This document shows, one piece after another, positions 11,190 through 21,140 of a stretch of 64,000 bases of DNA (position 1 is the stretch's first letter; each line of letters starts with the position of its first letter). The notes beneath the pieces were generated by a model. It was not told where the DNA came from. It saw only the letters and a list, made by a program, of their open reading frames with translations, and made no database searches. A program made the translations under genes and the position numbers. Origin of the DNA: Lactifluus volemus (taxonomy: Eukaryota; Basidiomycota; Agaricomycetes; Russulales; Russulaceae); assembly GCA_022376515.1 (NCBI GenBank), contig WTXI01000156.1:22468-86467 (forward strand), read 5' to 3'.

Positions 11190-11770
11190 AAAGGGCCACG
11201 GCATCATCTCGGGCTGCGTGCTGTGTCTCGCGCCGTGCCCAAACCTTTAAGGCTTAGTCCGACGGACCAACTCTTTTCGAAGTGAGCGCGAGCATCCCAT
11301 GAAGCCTTCTGAGGGTACACGCGACTTCGAAGTTTGTTAATGTTCATCCTTACTTCTTGGCTTTTGATTTCAGTCCCCTTTGTACCTTCACGCTTTCTCC
11401 CCATTTCTTTGTCCCACTTCCGATGACCCTTTACTTACATTCTTGTCTGATGTTTTTATACCCGTTCGACTCGCCATACGGTTACTTACTCACCCATTCT
11501 CAGTGCGGCTTCCTATTTAGAGATTACCTAGTTCTGATATATATATATGATAGACCTGCGAAATGTACTTGGAGGGGCAGCGAAGTATCGCCGCCAAGTC
11601 CCCTAGTATTCTCGAAAATATCTCGTTTGCTTCAAGTCTCTCGACTAGACAGTTTGCTCTAGTCCATCTTTCCTTACGCGATCTCGTCTCCGGTTTCTTG
11701 ACACATTCCTCGCCGCTGCTCTCTTCTCTCTCACTTCAAGTTGTCGAATCCCGAAATCACAAGTAGGCGA
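11190..11770. repeat. Dispersed repeat, copy 1
   Basis: Starts with CTCGGGCTGCGTGCTGTGTC and continues through GCGAGCATCCC.TGAAGC.TTCTGAGGGT.CACGCGACTTCGAAG, then pyrimidine-rich sequence, to CACAAGTAGG. The same order of blocks occurs at about 51500-52100. There is no long open frame. It resembles a diverged non-coding mobile sequence or LTR-like piece, but no terminal structure was identified. Confidence 0.55.
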
Positions 11771-11791
11771 CTTCAATTAGTCTACTTTTAG

Positions 11792-12121
11792 CCAGGGTTG
11801 TCAGCATCAGCCTGCTCATCAGCGAGGGTCGGCCATCACCTGACCCATCAAGCATCAGATGCGAATCCGATGGGGGGTCGGGTCCCGTCGGGAAAATTTC
11901 ACATCACGTGTATATTACATGTACATAGCACAAGCGAGTACTACTCGTCCACATTCTTGGACCGGCGAGCATCGTCAAGAACATGTACAGTAACACCCAC
12001 CCTCCAAAATAAGGAGGAGTAACCCACATTGCCTGATGCATGACTCGTATGTGATGATTTTGGGCATCAGATGCTGAGTTTCATCGGATGCCGGGTCCGA
12101 CCCGGCATCATGACAACTTGG
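11792..12121. mobile_element. MITE-like element with short terminal inverted repeats
   Basis: The left end reads CCAGGGTTGTCAGCATCA; the reverse complement of the right end reads CCAAGTTGTCATGATGCC. The element is about 330 bp with no coding capacity. Internal GCATCAGATGC and TCGGATGC/CATCCGA words and a strong GGTCCGACC palindrome lie near the right end. No clear target-site duplication was found, so class assignment is open. Confidence 0.4.
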
Positions 12122-12961
12122 TCAGGAATCAGGATAGAGTATGGGATCGGGCTTAGCGACGATTAAGGACCCATTTAAGGTCAATGACTATCTAAGTTAC
12201 ATAGATACTAATCGAGATATCAAGTCGAAACAAAGTTGAAACGGGGAAAATGATCCAGTCCAGGTTGCACTCGGGGATGGCGGGCTCCTCTGACCTTCCG
12301 CGGTCATCTTCGGCCTCTCGGAATCCCAGCACCTCCTCCCAAAGCGCTAAAATGTTCCAACAACCATCATCATGTTCACCAGATAATCCTTATGAGGTTA
12401 TCGCGCTTATGTCCGGACTGCGGGACCACGCGGTCACGCGATCACGTCTCAATTGTTGGGCCAGCTAATGGCAGTTGATAAATTGATTTTACAAGGTGGA
12501 CCTTACCTGCACCCTTGAATTCGGCCACTTTCACATCGAGACGCCGCCTATCAGCGCGCTTCCATTCTTCCACCGCCCCTTACCCTCTTTTTACGGACCA
12601 TCGAGCGACGTCGCGCGCAAAGGCAAGCTGTTCGGAGCGTTGCCGGTACAGCGCCTCCTCGGCCGAAGCCTTTCATTCGTCTATCATTTGTTTTACACCT
12701 AGGGGGCCAGTGCTTTCTAGCATTGTCTTTAAAGACTTTCCCTTTTTCGTTGCTTGAACTACTTGACATCTATCTCGTCGCTCGTTACAGCTCCGGCTAC
12801 TACCACGCGTTCGACTACCCCACGCGTTCAATTCTCGTTCGCTTCCGATTCGAAAACGTCCTGCGACCGTCTTTATCGTTCCCGCGCGCGTCCCTCCAAA
12901 ATCCTCCTCGTCGACTCCCTTTTGCTTCCTCGGACTTGCCCGAGTACGTTAAACGGCCAAC
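12122..12961. other. Intergenic region upstream of the M28 locus
   Basis: Contains the second copy of the short repeat also seen at 5965-6030 (here 12197-12265) and pyrimidine-rich sequence close to 12961 that would be promoter and 5' leader of the M28 gene. A plus frame at 12250-12468 has no recognisable motif and is not called. Confidence 0.35.
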
Positions 12962-15900
12962 ATGTTTAGTTCTGCAACCGCATTTGTGTCCTTCTTCTAC
13001 TTGGCCATATTCACATCCCTCTATCTAACTCAGTATGGCCCCTCTCTTCCCTCCCTTCAAAAACAAGATGAGCTGGGCATGAGCGTTAGGCGTGCCTACA
13101 GAGACCTGTACCAATTAAGTTACTCAAGCAACTTCCTTACATTTCTCATACTAAACCGTACCTTCCAATAGATCGCAGACCTCCCTCACCCTTATAACTC
13201 CCGTCAAAATGACTACGTACGCAATTTCGTACTTGGAAGACTACAGCAGATAACGAAAGAGCGTGACTTCATTCACGTCGACGATGATATCAATACGAAT
13301 GCTGCGTTCTTGGATCGTTCGAGAGGCGTATACTTTCAAGGAATGAACATTCTCGTCAAAGTCGACGGTACCGACAACATGACCAACAGTGAGTCTCTTC
13401 ACTCATGGGAAAGCTATGTCAAATAAAGGATTTTCATGAACAGATGACGGTGTACTCTTCTCGGCCCACTTCGATTCTGTCTCCACAGCTCCTGGAGCGA
13501 CCGACGATGGCATGAGTGTCGCAGCGCTGATGCAAATGGTCACCTTTCTATCCAACAACCGTCCGAGGCGGACAGCAGTGTTTAACATCAACAATGGTGA
13601 AGAGAATGGCCTTCATGGTGCTCATGCGTGCGTTGCTTTCCATCCACCCTCCGTACTTTGCTATATCGGCTTTTCAGATTCCTGCACCATCCTTGGTCGA
13701 ATTTGACGTCATCTTTCCTCAACTTTGAAGGCGCAGGATCTGGCGGGTATGCTCCATAACTGTGTCTCTTGCTTACCCCCTATCTGAGACTTTCCAGTCG
13801 ACCTTTCCTCTTTCGGACTACATCATACGACGTCCTGAAAGATTTCCGTGCAGCATCTCATATACATGCAAATGCAATCTCGCAAGATGCCTGGGACCGA
13901 GGCGTCATCCGCTCAGACACAGATTATTCCGTCTACTCTGCTCCTCGCACCTCGAGTTATTTTCGCTTGAAAACGACAATGTGACAGCAAATGCCTCTAG
14001 GCACGGATATCAAGGCCCCGGAGGCGGTATGCAAGGCGCAGATATTGCATTTTATCACGGGCGTTCGCGATATCATACCATGGATGACTCGATTCGTGGA
14101 ATGGGATATGACGGTGCCGGTGGACGGAGATCCTTGTGGGCTTTGATGGAGCTGCTTCGCACGGTGGGCAACAGCATGCTCAATAGCCAATCAGAAAGTG
14201 GCGCAGGTGATGAAAAAGAGAAGGCTGCCTATTTTGAACGTAGGATGATTTTAGTCCATCATTGGTGAAATTAAACTCACGCATGTACCCAGTATTCGGG
14301 GTGTATCTTGTCGCCTTCCGCTTCCGCACGTTGCTAGTAGTCGAGATGGTCCTCGTTTCTATAGGCATAATCATCGGCCTCCTCGCTGTCGCCCAACGAC
14401 TCCTCGGATTTGTTCCTCGCCTTTCTCTTGGCACCCCTGCGCCTTCTTCTCAGACGGCAGCTGATAATCCCATCACCTGGACTACCGCGATTGCGCACAT
14501 CAGCTTTCGAGGATATGGCCGGTTCTTGCTGGCTCTTATTCTGGGTACCGGTGCCCAAGTAGGGCTCGTGGTTGGCTTTTTGAGGCTGAATCCCAACGTC
14601 TGTAGCTTTCTCTATCTGTGAATAACTGCAGTACTGACCCCGGCGTAGACCGTCCACGCCCATCCAGTAGCCACTTCGATTGCCGTGTTCACATTGGCTT
14701 ATTTGTCCCTGGCCATTCCTCTTCAAGGCGCCCAACGTCTACGTCCCATTCCCGCTAGCAAGCAGCGAATTGTCATCTTGATCGAACTTTACGCGCTCAC
14801 CTGGGCTCTCCTCGTCGGCACATCGACCCTGACGCGACGATTCGGCATAGCGGACTTTCCTGGATTCCGTTCTGGAACGGATCCTTACTTGTAGCAGTGG
14901 CATCAGTCTTGTTTGAGCGTCGCTTGTGGGGTATCAGCAGACAAGTGGATACAGCGGAACTTCGTCAAGAGGAGACTGAAGACTCTGAGACCATGCCTTT
15001 ACTTCAGAAGAGCGACCGCCCAACTGATTCGTTGGTTCTAGACGAGAGGATAAAGATGAAGCGCCTTTCTTGTGGATCCTCCAATTTCTGTTCTCAGCGG
15101 TGGCACCGGTGGTGAATCTCTCTACATTTTTCACCGTCTGGATTGGCTCTATGCATCAAACCGTCCCAGATGGCGGTTCGGTTGGAATAGGTATGCGAGG
15201 TCTCCTGCTACCTTAGAGTCTTCAAGTCTTGATCGACACTACTTTTGAATAGTATATGCGCTTATCTCAATACTCGCATTTCTTATCGTCCTCCCATCAG
15301 CGCCTTTCGTACACAAAATTCACCGTGTTCTTACCGTCATCACGTTCGTCATCTTCATCATGTCTACGACATATGCCTTGTTTGCATCCCCCTTCACACA
15401 AGACGCCCGGCTCAAGGTGTTCTTTGCCCACGAGGTCGAACTCACAAATTTGACTGCGACAATCCCGCATCCGCGAATAACTCGGGCCGTCGCGCAAATA
15501 AACGTGATCGAGGGCTACGGCCCGCGACTCGTGACCACCCTGCCATCGTCGTGGGGTGATGCTGACCACGAGGACAGCGACGTACAGTGTGAGGCAGGAA
15601 AGCTGCAGGCTGGCATAACGACCTGTACATGGGCTCTCCCGCCAGCTCTCTATCCGTCGACCCCTGGCGCTAGCGAGGACAAGGGCGCATGGCTGGTTGC
15701 GAATGCTACGCGCCTCGGGCCTGTCTCGCTTCGCATCGACATTGAAGGCGTCGAGACGCGGTCGTGTAGAATCTACGTGGACAGTCACGCTATACGGCGA
15801 TACCGCGCTCGGACAAGACAAGGATCGAGCTTGGGCAAGAAAACGGAGAGTAGCGCGGATGTAGCTTGGAGCACGTTCGAGGTGCCCCACGGGGTGGAAG

Positions 15901-16156
15901 TCCACTTGCTGACGCTCTGGTCGCGTACTTGGGGTTCGCGCTTCGAAGTGGAACTGGACGTTGATGATGAAGCGCCGCCGACTCGCAAGGAGAGGGGATC
16001 GCGGGCAGGGTATCGTGCACGTGGAACGATGGGCCAGATGGGGCACATATACCGGCACTCGAGGAGGCACGCAGGTTCTTGCCCGAGTGGGTCGCGATCT
16101 CGAACTGGAAAACTATGGATGGGTTGGTCGAGGCCATCAGTGGGTTTGTGCTATGA
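12962..16156 (+). pseudogene. PFF1: M28-family vacuolar membrane protease, frameshifted
   Basis: Clear homologue of the fungal vacuolar membrane zinc aminopeptidase Pff1 (peptidase family M28). Start ATG 12962 with a hydrophobic N-terminal segment. Exons: 12962-13118, 13179-13388, 13444-13627, 13678-13746, from 13798, to 14239, 14293-14597, from 14649, and a last exon after the intron near 15190-15252. Metal ligands are present: LFSAHFDSVST (H..D), PGATDDG (D) and NNGEENGLHG (E-E). DIAFYHGRSRYHT and several C-terminal membrane segments follow. Four places need a 1-nt correction: about 13955-13970, 14850-14860, 15040-15058 and 15970-15985. After the last one the correct frame ends ..DGLVEAISGFVL at TGA 16154-16156. 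The first intron has an unusual GTTACT donor. Recent pseudogene, or poor sequence at this locus. Identity is secure; functional status is not. Confidence 0.8.
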
Positions 16157-17250
16157 AGAAGTTGACTGCGGAAATAATTTGTAATGTATTGATAAAAAGT
16201 TGCTGCGACGGAATTTTGAGACTAGGCCTCCGTTGCTCCCCTCGTGGGAATCGCCGGAGCTACTTATAGATGTTGGCGCCCAGACATTACGAGGCGCTTT
16301 TTTTGAGAAGCCTCATTGTCAACTGCGCAACTTTACTTTTGCTCAATCATTCAGGATCTACGTACACCCCTAAAGGGTGGTTATCGTGAACACCTCGCGC
16401 ACACGTCCGCAGCATGGCACTTGTATTCTTAAATTGCCTGCTCTGGCGCAGTCCTCGCCAACTTTCATAGTTCTTCCTTTCATCTGACAAGCCACTCCGC
16501 AACCGCTTACAGTCCGTATTATCTCCACTACTAGTGCTGAAGCTGGAAAATGCCTCAACGTGACATGTCGCTGCCGTCATCGGATAACGAACCAAAGTAT
16601 CTAGTGGTCGTGCATCCATACCCACTCAACGCCAACTTGAACATACCGGCGGATCGCCGTGCACTTGCGCTCTGGCTAGCGTGTTGCACGGGCAAAAGAT
16701 ATTTGCTGGCCATGTTCCACAAACCGAGTGTGAGTCTTTTCTTGTTCCCCGTACAACCGAGTCACGCCCAGATTTGACCATAATTTGGTCTTTCAGTCTC
16801 CAGGAATGGTGATTATCGAAGTGGATTGCGAATTCAAACGGTTCGATGATCTATTGGGAAAACATACGTGGTCAAAGATCTTGGTTAACCCGGACAGCGA
16901 CGAGGAGGACAAGTCATCCGAAGTGTTCTATTGTAATCTCGAAACTGGCCGTGACGTAGAAACAAAAGGTAGGATTCAGTAGTAGCGGCGAAGTTATAAG
17001 CTTTGTTACTCATACACACGCTGTCAGGTTGGAAGCGCATATGGGTCGAGGAACATTGGTTTTCGGGTTGGAGGCCTGACAACACGTAAGCATTATCGAA
17101 ATTATGGTGTATTTTAAAAAGTTCACAAAGGTCTTCCAGCCGGTTCAAGTACCCATACCCCCAAGCTACTTATTACGATGTGCCCCCCGAGGCCAAGACA
17201 GGCGAGCCCTTATGCCGCCCTCTTACGCAAAATGACGTTTCATCTCCCAT
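15690..17250 (+). repeat. Segmental duplication, unit 1 (M28 tail plus four-exon gene)
   Basis: The 3' end of the M28 gene, its downstream spacer and the whole small gene (16550 on) recur in the same order at about 19490-21140. The small-gene part is nearly identical, introns included; the M28 tail is more decayed in unit 2. In the spacer a segment of about 80 bp (16298-16379) is in the opposite orientation in unit 2 (20069-20143). Confidence 0.75.
16550..17248 (+). CDS. Small uncharacterised gene, copy 1, running in frame into E1
   Basis: Exons 16550-16729, 16797-16968, 17028-17085 and 17140 onward, phases 0/1/2 all consistent. Landmarks are YLVVVHPYPLNANLNIPADR, LACCTG, GMVIIEVDCEFKRFDDLLG, an acidic DSDEEDKSSE, WKRIWVEEHWFSGWRPDNT and FKYPYPQATYYDVPPEAK. 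This is an Agaricomycete hypothetical family (my recognition: proteins with a [WF]..YPYP..C..VPPE.....PLCRPLP ending and a Pro-rich tail) with no known function. Exon 4 has no stop and continues in frame through VSSPMASM into the double-BTB gene E1. Either the two form one fused protein, or E1 starts at ATG 17249 or 17258 and this gene has lost its own end. Copy 2 lies at 20442-21132. Confidence 0.6.
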
Positions 17251-19130
17251 GGCGTCCATGTCAGACCTATCGTCGGAAGATTTCTCTGAAACACATTTCG
17301 ACTCGTACCCCGATGCAGATATCATCCTTCGTTCTTCCGACTCCCATGAATACCATGTTCCAAAGCTTTTTATCATCAATAGCTCTCCCATCCTTGCCAA
17401 GTTGGTGCAAACAGCTCCTATCACCTCGGATGCCGCTACTTCTGCACCCGGAGAGCCTGGGGCTTCGCTCACCAGAGTCCAGCTACCCGAAAATCACACC
17501 ATCCTTTCCTGCCTTCTCACTTTCATTTTCCCTGTGTCTCCCATCCTCCCTTGGACCACCGGGCAGATCATGGAGCTCCTGTCAGCAGCTCAAAAATATG
17601 AAATGAAATCTGCGCTTATCCACATCCGCGATCACGTCGCTCGACATCGTCCGTGGTTCATGGGCCCAGGCAATGCTCTCTACGTATTTTCTCTTGCCCA
17701 GAGATATAAACTTCGCGATGAGGTACTTCAAGCAGCACGAATCACGTTAAGCACTTCAATGACTTTCGATGATCTGGATGGCCACCTCGGAACCATTTCA
17801 GGTGCTTTTCTCTATGAGCTTTGGAAGTATCACCAAAGGGTTCGAGAGAACCTCTCACGGGACCTCCTTGGATTTAGAATGTCTGACCCACACGGAACAC
17901 TGGAGCATATTCATTGCATAAAGCTCAGCTCTTTCGGCATCCCCAGCTGGCTTGAGGACTACATTGAGTCCGTCAGGAACGCACCCTCCTGCTTTGACCT
18001 CTCCAAGTTTCACATGTCCCTGACCCGCCATACTTCCCCAACGACCACGTCATCGAGCACTTGTCCCTCATGTGCATCGATCTCTAGTGAGACAATACAT
18101 GCATTCTGGGGCGCATTGACAGCTGTCGTCCACAACAGCTTCAGGAGAGTGAGTGTCGATGAATCAGCCTTGCTTTATCAAAGTGCTGAACGATTTTCAG
18201 GCAGAATCGGAGCTCATACTCGTTGCGAACGAGACGCACTTCCAAAATCCCATTACGTCAGGGGAAGCCTTGCCGACATCTGTTGACCTGAACTTGCGCG
18301 AGACGGATGTAATACTACAATCATCCGACTTTGTCCACTTCCACGTCCACAAGCTAATACTAGCGACGTCCTCACCATTCTTCAGTGATATGTTTTCTCT
18401 GGCCCAACCCTCTCACGACGAAATTTATGATGGGCTCCCTATGGTTCGCTTGCCCGAAGACGCCGAAGTGCTCCATAGCCTCGTCACAATGTTGTACCCA
18501 ATTCCCACTATCGTGCCGGACTCTTATGAGAAGGTTTTAGATCTTCTTGCGGCTTCACAGAAATATGACATGGGCGCTGTCCAATCGTCCATTCGCGCCG
18601 AAGTCAGCCAGAAGACATTCACAACACTTACGGGATCGGGAGTTTTCCGCGCCTATGCGATGGCAAGCAGTAAACGACTTGTTCCGGAGATGGAGAATGC
18701 TGCCCGTCTAACTTTGGATTACCCTATGACTTTCGAATGTTTAGGAGATGATCTAGGCTTGTTTGATAGCTGGGCGCTGCGTGATCTTGTCAACTATCGC
18801 AGGCGTTGTCGAGATAGCGTTGTTTCATGTCTTGAATCATTTCTATATCGTCGGGATGAAGCATCGGAAATCTGGGATGGTTGTCCCCAAATCATACTCG
18901 ACGAAACATTGCCTGAGTCCTGCTCCAAGGACGCAAACAGGCTATCTTCGCCAGGTGGTTACATGACTTCATTTCGCGCAATGTCAGAGAACTCGAGAGC
19001 AGTTTTACGCGACCCCTACTCGATCAGTCGAATTTTCGAAAGCAATTCATGCAAGCGCTCCAGAATCACATCAAAGACACAGACTGTAGTTTCTGCTCAA
19101 GACACGTTATGGAAGGGGAGTCATACTTAG
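17249..19130 (+). CDS. Double-BTB protein E1 (3' frameshift)
   Basis: First half: exon to 18148 with a BTB start (DADIILRSSDSHEYHVPKLF), helical YVFSLAQRYKLRDE..QAARITL and CPSCASISSETIHAFWG. Intron 18149-18200 (GTGAGT..TTTCAG, phase 0). Second half from 18201: TDVILQSSDFVHFHVHKLIL, DMFSLAQ, LLAASQKYDM, AYAMASSKRLVPEMENAARL and RRRCRDSVVSCLESF. Nearly identical to E4 (32995-35063). Relative to E4, one base is missing at about 18915 (CCTGAGTCC against CCTGTTGTCC), so the last ~70 residues are out of frame and translation stops at 19130. E4's frame would otherwise run to a last mini-exon ending at 19279. Whether translation begins at 17249 or continues from the upstream module is open. BTB1 and the core of BTB2 are intact. 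Confidence 0.75.
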
Positions 19131-19489
19131 GGCAAATACAGGATGAACTAAAATCAGCGCGCGATAAGGTCTGTACAACCGTATCCTCCTCGATTTAATC
19201 AAGGCCTCCGGGGGGGTTTATTAATAACTTTCATACGCCACAGGTACCATTCCATGAACCATTGGTCAGAATGTTGTAGGATTCAGTGTTCAGTTTCGTA
19301 CTGTACGCGCCATTCGTGACGATTTGCTACAAGACTTGTAGGACTTGTTATACTACATGTTGGACTTTTAGCTAGCTCCGGTTCTTCATCGCACGTTCTC
19401 CCTCTGCCCTCTTCTGCTGCTTCCCTTGCTCCAGCTTCACGTCTCCCATATAGTATTTCCTCCGCACCCGAGTGCCAGCAAGCTCGCCA

Positions 19490-19960
19490 TCCGGGTTGAA
19501 GGCCCTGGGCCACCCGGGCCGATGAGAACGGAAACTGCCGGTCGCATAGCCGGTCGCAAATGCCACGCGTCTCGGGCATGCCTTGCTCCGAGTCCGCGTC
19601 GAGATTGAGGTGAGCCACGCTCTCCGCCGCTGGCGATACTACGCTCGGACGCGGCATGGGACGAGACAGCGGAGGGTAGCGCGAATATAGCATGGAGTGC
19701 GCTTGAGGGGCTCGCGGGAGTGGAAATCCACTTTCTGACGCTCTAGACGCGTACTTGGGGTTCGCGCTTCGAATATGAACCGCGTTGACGAAGGCGCCGG
19801 AGAGGTGTCGTGCCGTGGAACGATGGGCTAGGTGGGGCGCAAATACCGGCGCTCGAGGAAGGCATGTTCTTCCCGAGTGGGTCGCGATCTCGAAAGCTAC
19901 GGATGGGGTTGGTCGAGGCCATCAATCAGTGGATTTGTGCTATGGAGTTCGACTGCGGAA
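19490..19960 (+). pseudogene. Decayed copy of the M28 protease C-terminus
   Basis: Aligns with 15690-16160: TACTTGGGGTTCGCGCTTCGAA, GTGGAACGATGGGC..G and GCGCTCGAGG..GCA.GTTCT are shared, ending in GTGGATTTGTGCTATGGAG where unit 1 has the stop. Frame is lost by several indels and stops. It is the left part of duplication unit 2. Confidence 0.7.
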
Positions 19961-20441
19961 TATTGAATTGATGAAATGTTACTGCGACGGGATTCTGAAA
20001 AGGCCGCACGACTGGTACGTTATTGCCAGACTGAGGCTGGGATAGGATAAAACCTCGTTGATAAGATTCACCCTTTAGGGGTTTACGTAGCCCTTAATGA
20101 TTGAAGCAAAGTTGCGCAGTTGACCACGAGGCTTTGCAAAAAATAGGACGAGGCGACCCTTATCGTGAATACCTCGCGCCTACGGCCGCAGCCATGGCCT
20201 TTGATTTATCCGTATTCTTAAATCGCCGCCCTGGCGCAATCCTCGTCAACTAACTCTACAGGCCTTTCATACAAAGTTCCCACCTCAACACCCTTCATCT
20301 GACAAGCCACTCGACAACCGCTACTTTCCATTGTCCCTTTCTTTTTCTTTTTCTTTTCCCCTTCACGACCCCAACGCCGCCCTGGCCGCGGTGGTACAGT
20401 ATATATACACACGGATTACTACCCCAACTAGTGTAAGAAGG

Positions 20442-21132
20442 ATGCCTAGACGCGACAAGTCGCCGCCGCCACCAGATAACGAGCCAAAATATCTGGTGGT
20501 GGTCCATCCATATCCACTCAACGCCAACTTGGACATACCGGCGGATCGCCGTGCGCTCGCGCTCTGGCTAGCGTGTTGCACGGGCCAAAAATATTTGCTG
20601 GCCATGTTCCACAAACCGAGTGTGAGTCTTTTCTTGTTCCCCGTACAACCGAGTCACGCCCAGATTTGACCATAATTTGGTCTTTCAGTCTCCAGGAATG
20701 GTGATTATCGAAGTGGATTGCGAATTCAAACGGTTCGACGATCTATTGGGAAAACATTACTGGTCAAAGATGTTGGTTAACCTGGACAGCGACGAGGAGG
20801 ACAAGTCATCCGAAGTATTTTATTGTAATCTCGAAACTGGCCGTGACGTAGAGAAGAAAAGTAGGTTCAGCAGTGGCGATGAAGTCACAAATTGTGTTAC
20901 TCATACACTTTCAGGTTGGAAGCGCATATGGGTCGAGGAACATTGGTTTACGGGTTGGAGGCCTGACAACACGTAAGCATTATTGAAATTATGGTGTATT
21001 TTAAAAAGTTCACATAGATCTTCCAGCCGGTTCAAGTACCCATACCCCAAAACTACGTATTGCGACGTGCCCCCGAGCCAAGACAGGCGAGCCCTTGTGT
21101 CGCCCTCTTTCGCAAAATGGAGTTTCGCCTAA
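20442..21132 (+). CDS. Small uncharacterised gene, copy 2
   Basis: Exons 20442-20621, 20689-20860, 20915-20972 and 21027-21132 (TAA). Same protein as copy 1 with few substitutions: MPRRDKSPPPPDNEPKYLV, GMVIIEVDCEFKRFDDLLG, WKRIWVEEHWFTGWRPDNT, FKYPYPKTTYCDVPP. In exon 4, at about 21070, two bases are lost relative to copy 1 (GCCCCCGAGCC against GCCCCCCGAGGCC), which brings in the stop at 21130. In the copy-1 frame the exon would read AKTGEPLCRPLSQNGVSPKP and splice at 21141 (GTATTC..CTGCAG, ending 21200) into the next locus. The intron matches the one at 8746-8806 of copy C. Function unknown. Confidence 0.62.
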
Positions 21133-21140
21133 ACCAATAG

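Larger units (their letters stand above)
19490..21140 (+). repeat. Segmental duplication, unit 2
   Basis: Second unit of the M28-tail plus small-gene duplication (unit 1 at 15690-17250). E1 lies between the units. The 20069-20143 part is the reverse complement of the corresponding unit-1 spacer. Confidence 0.75.

Noticed and set aside
12250..12468. 72-codon plus-strand frame after the short repeat
   Set aside because: No motif, no paralogue, and partly shared repeat sequence.
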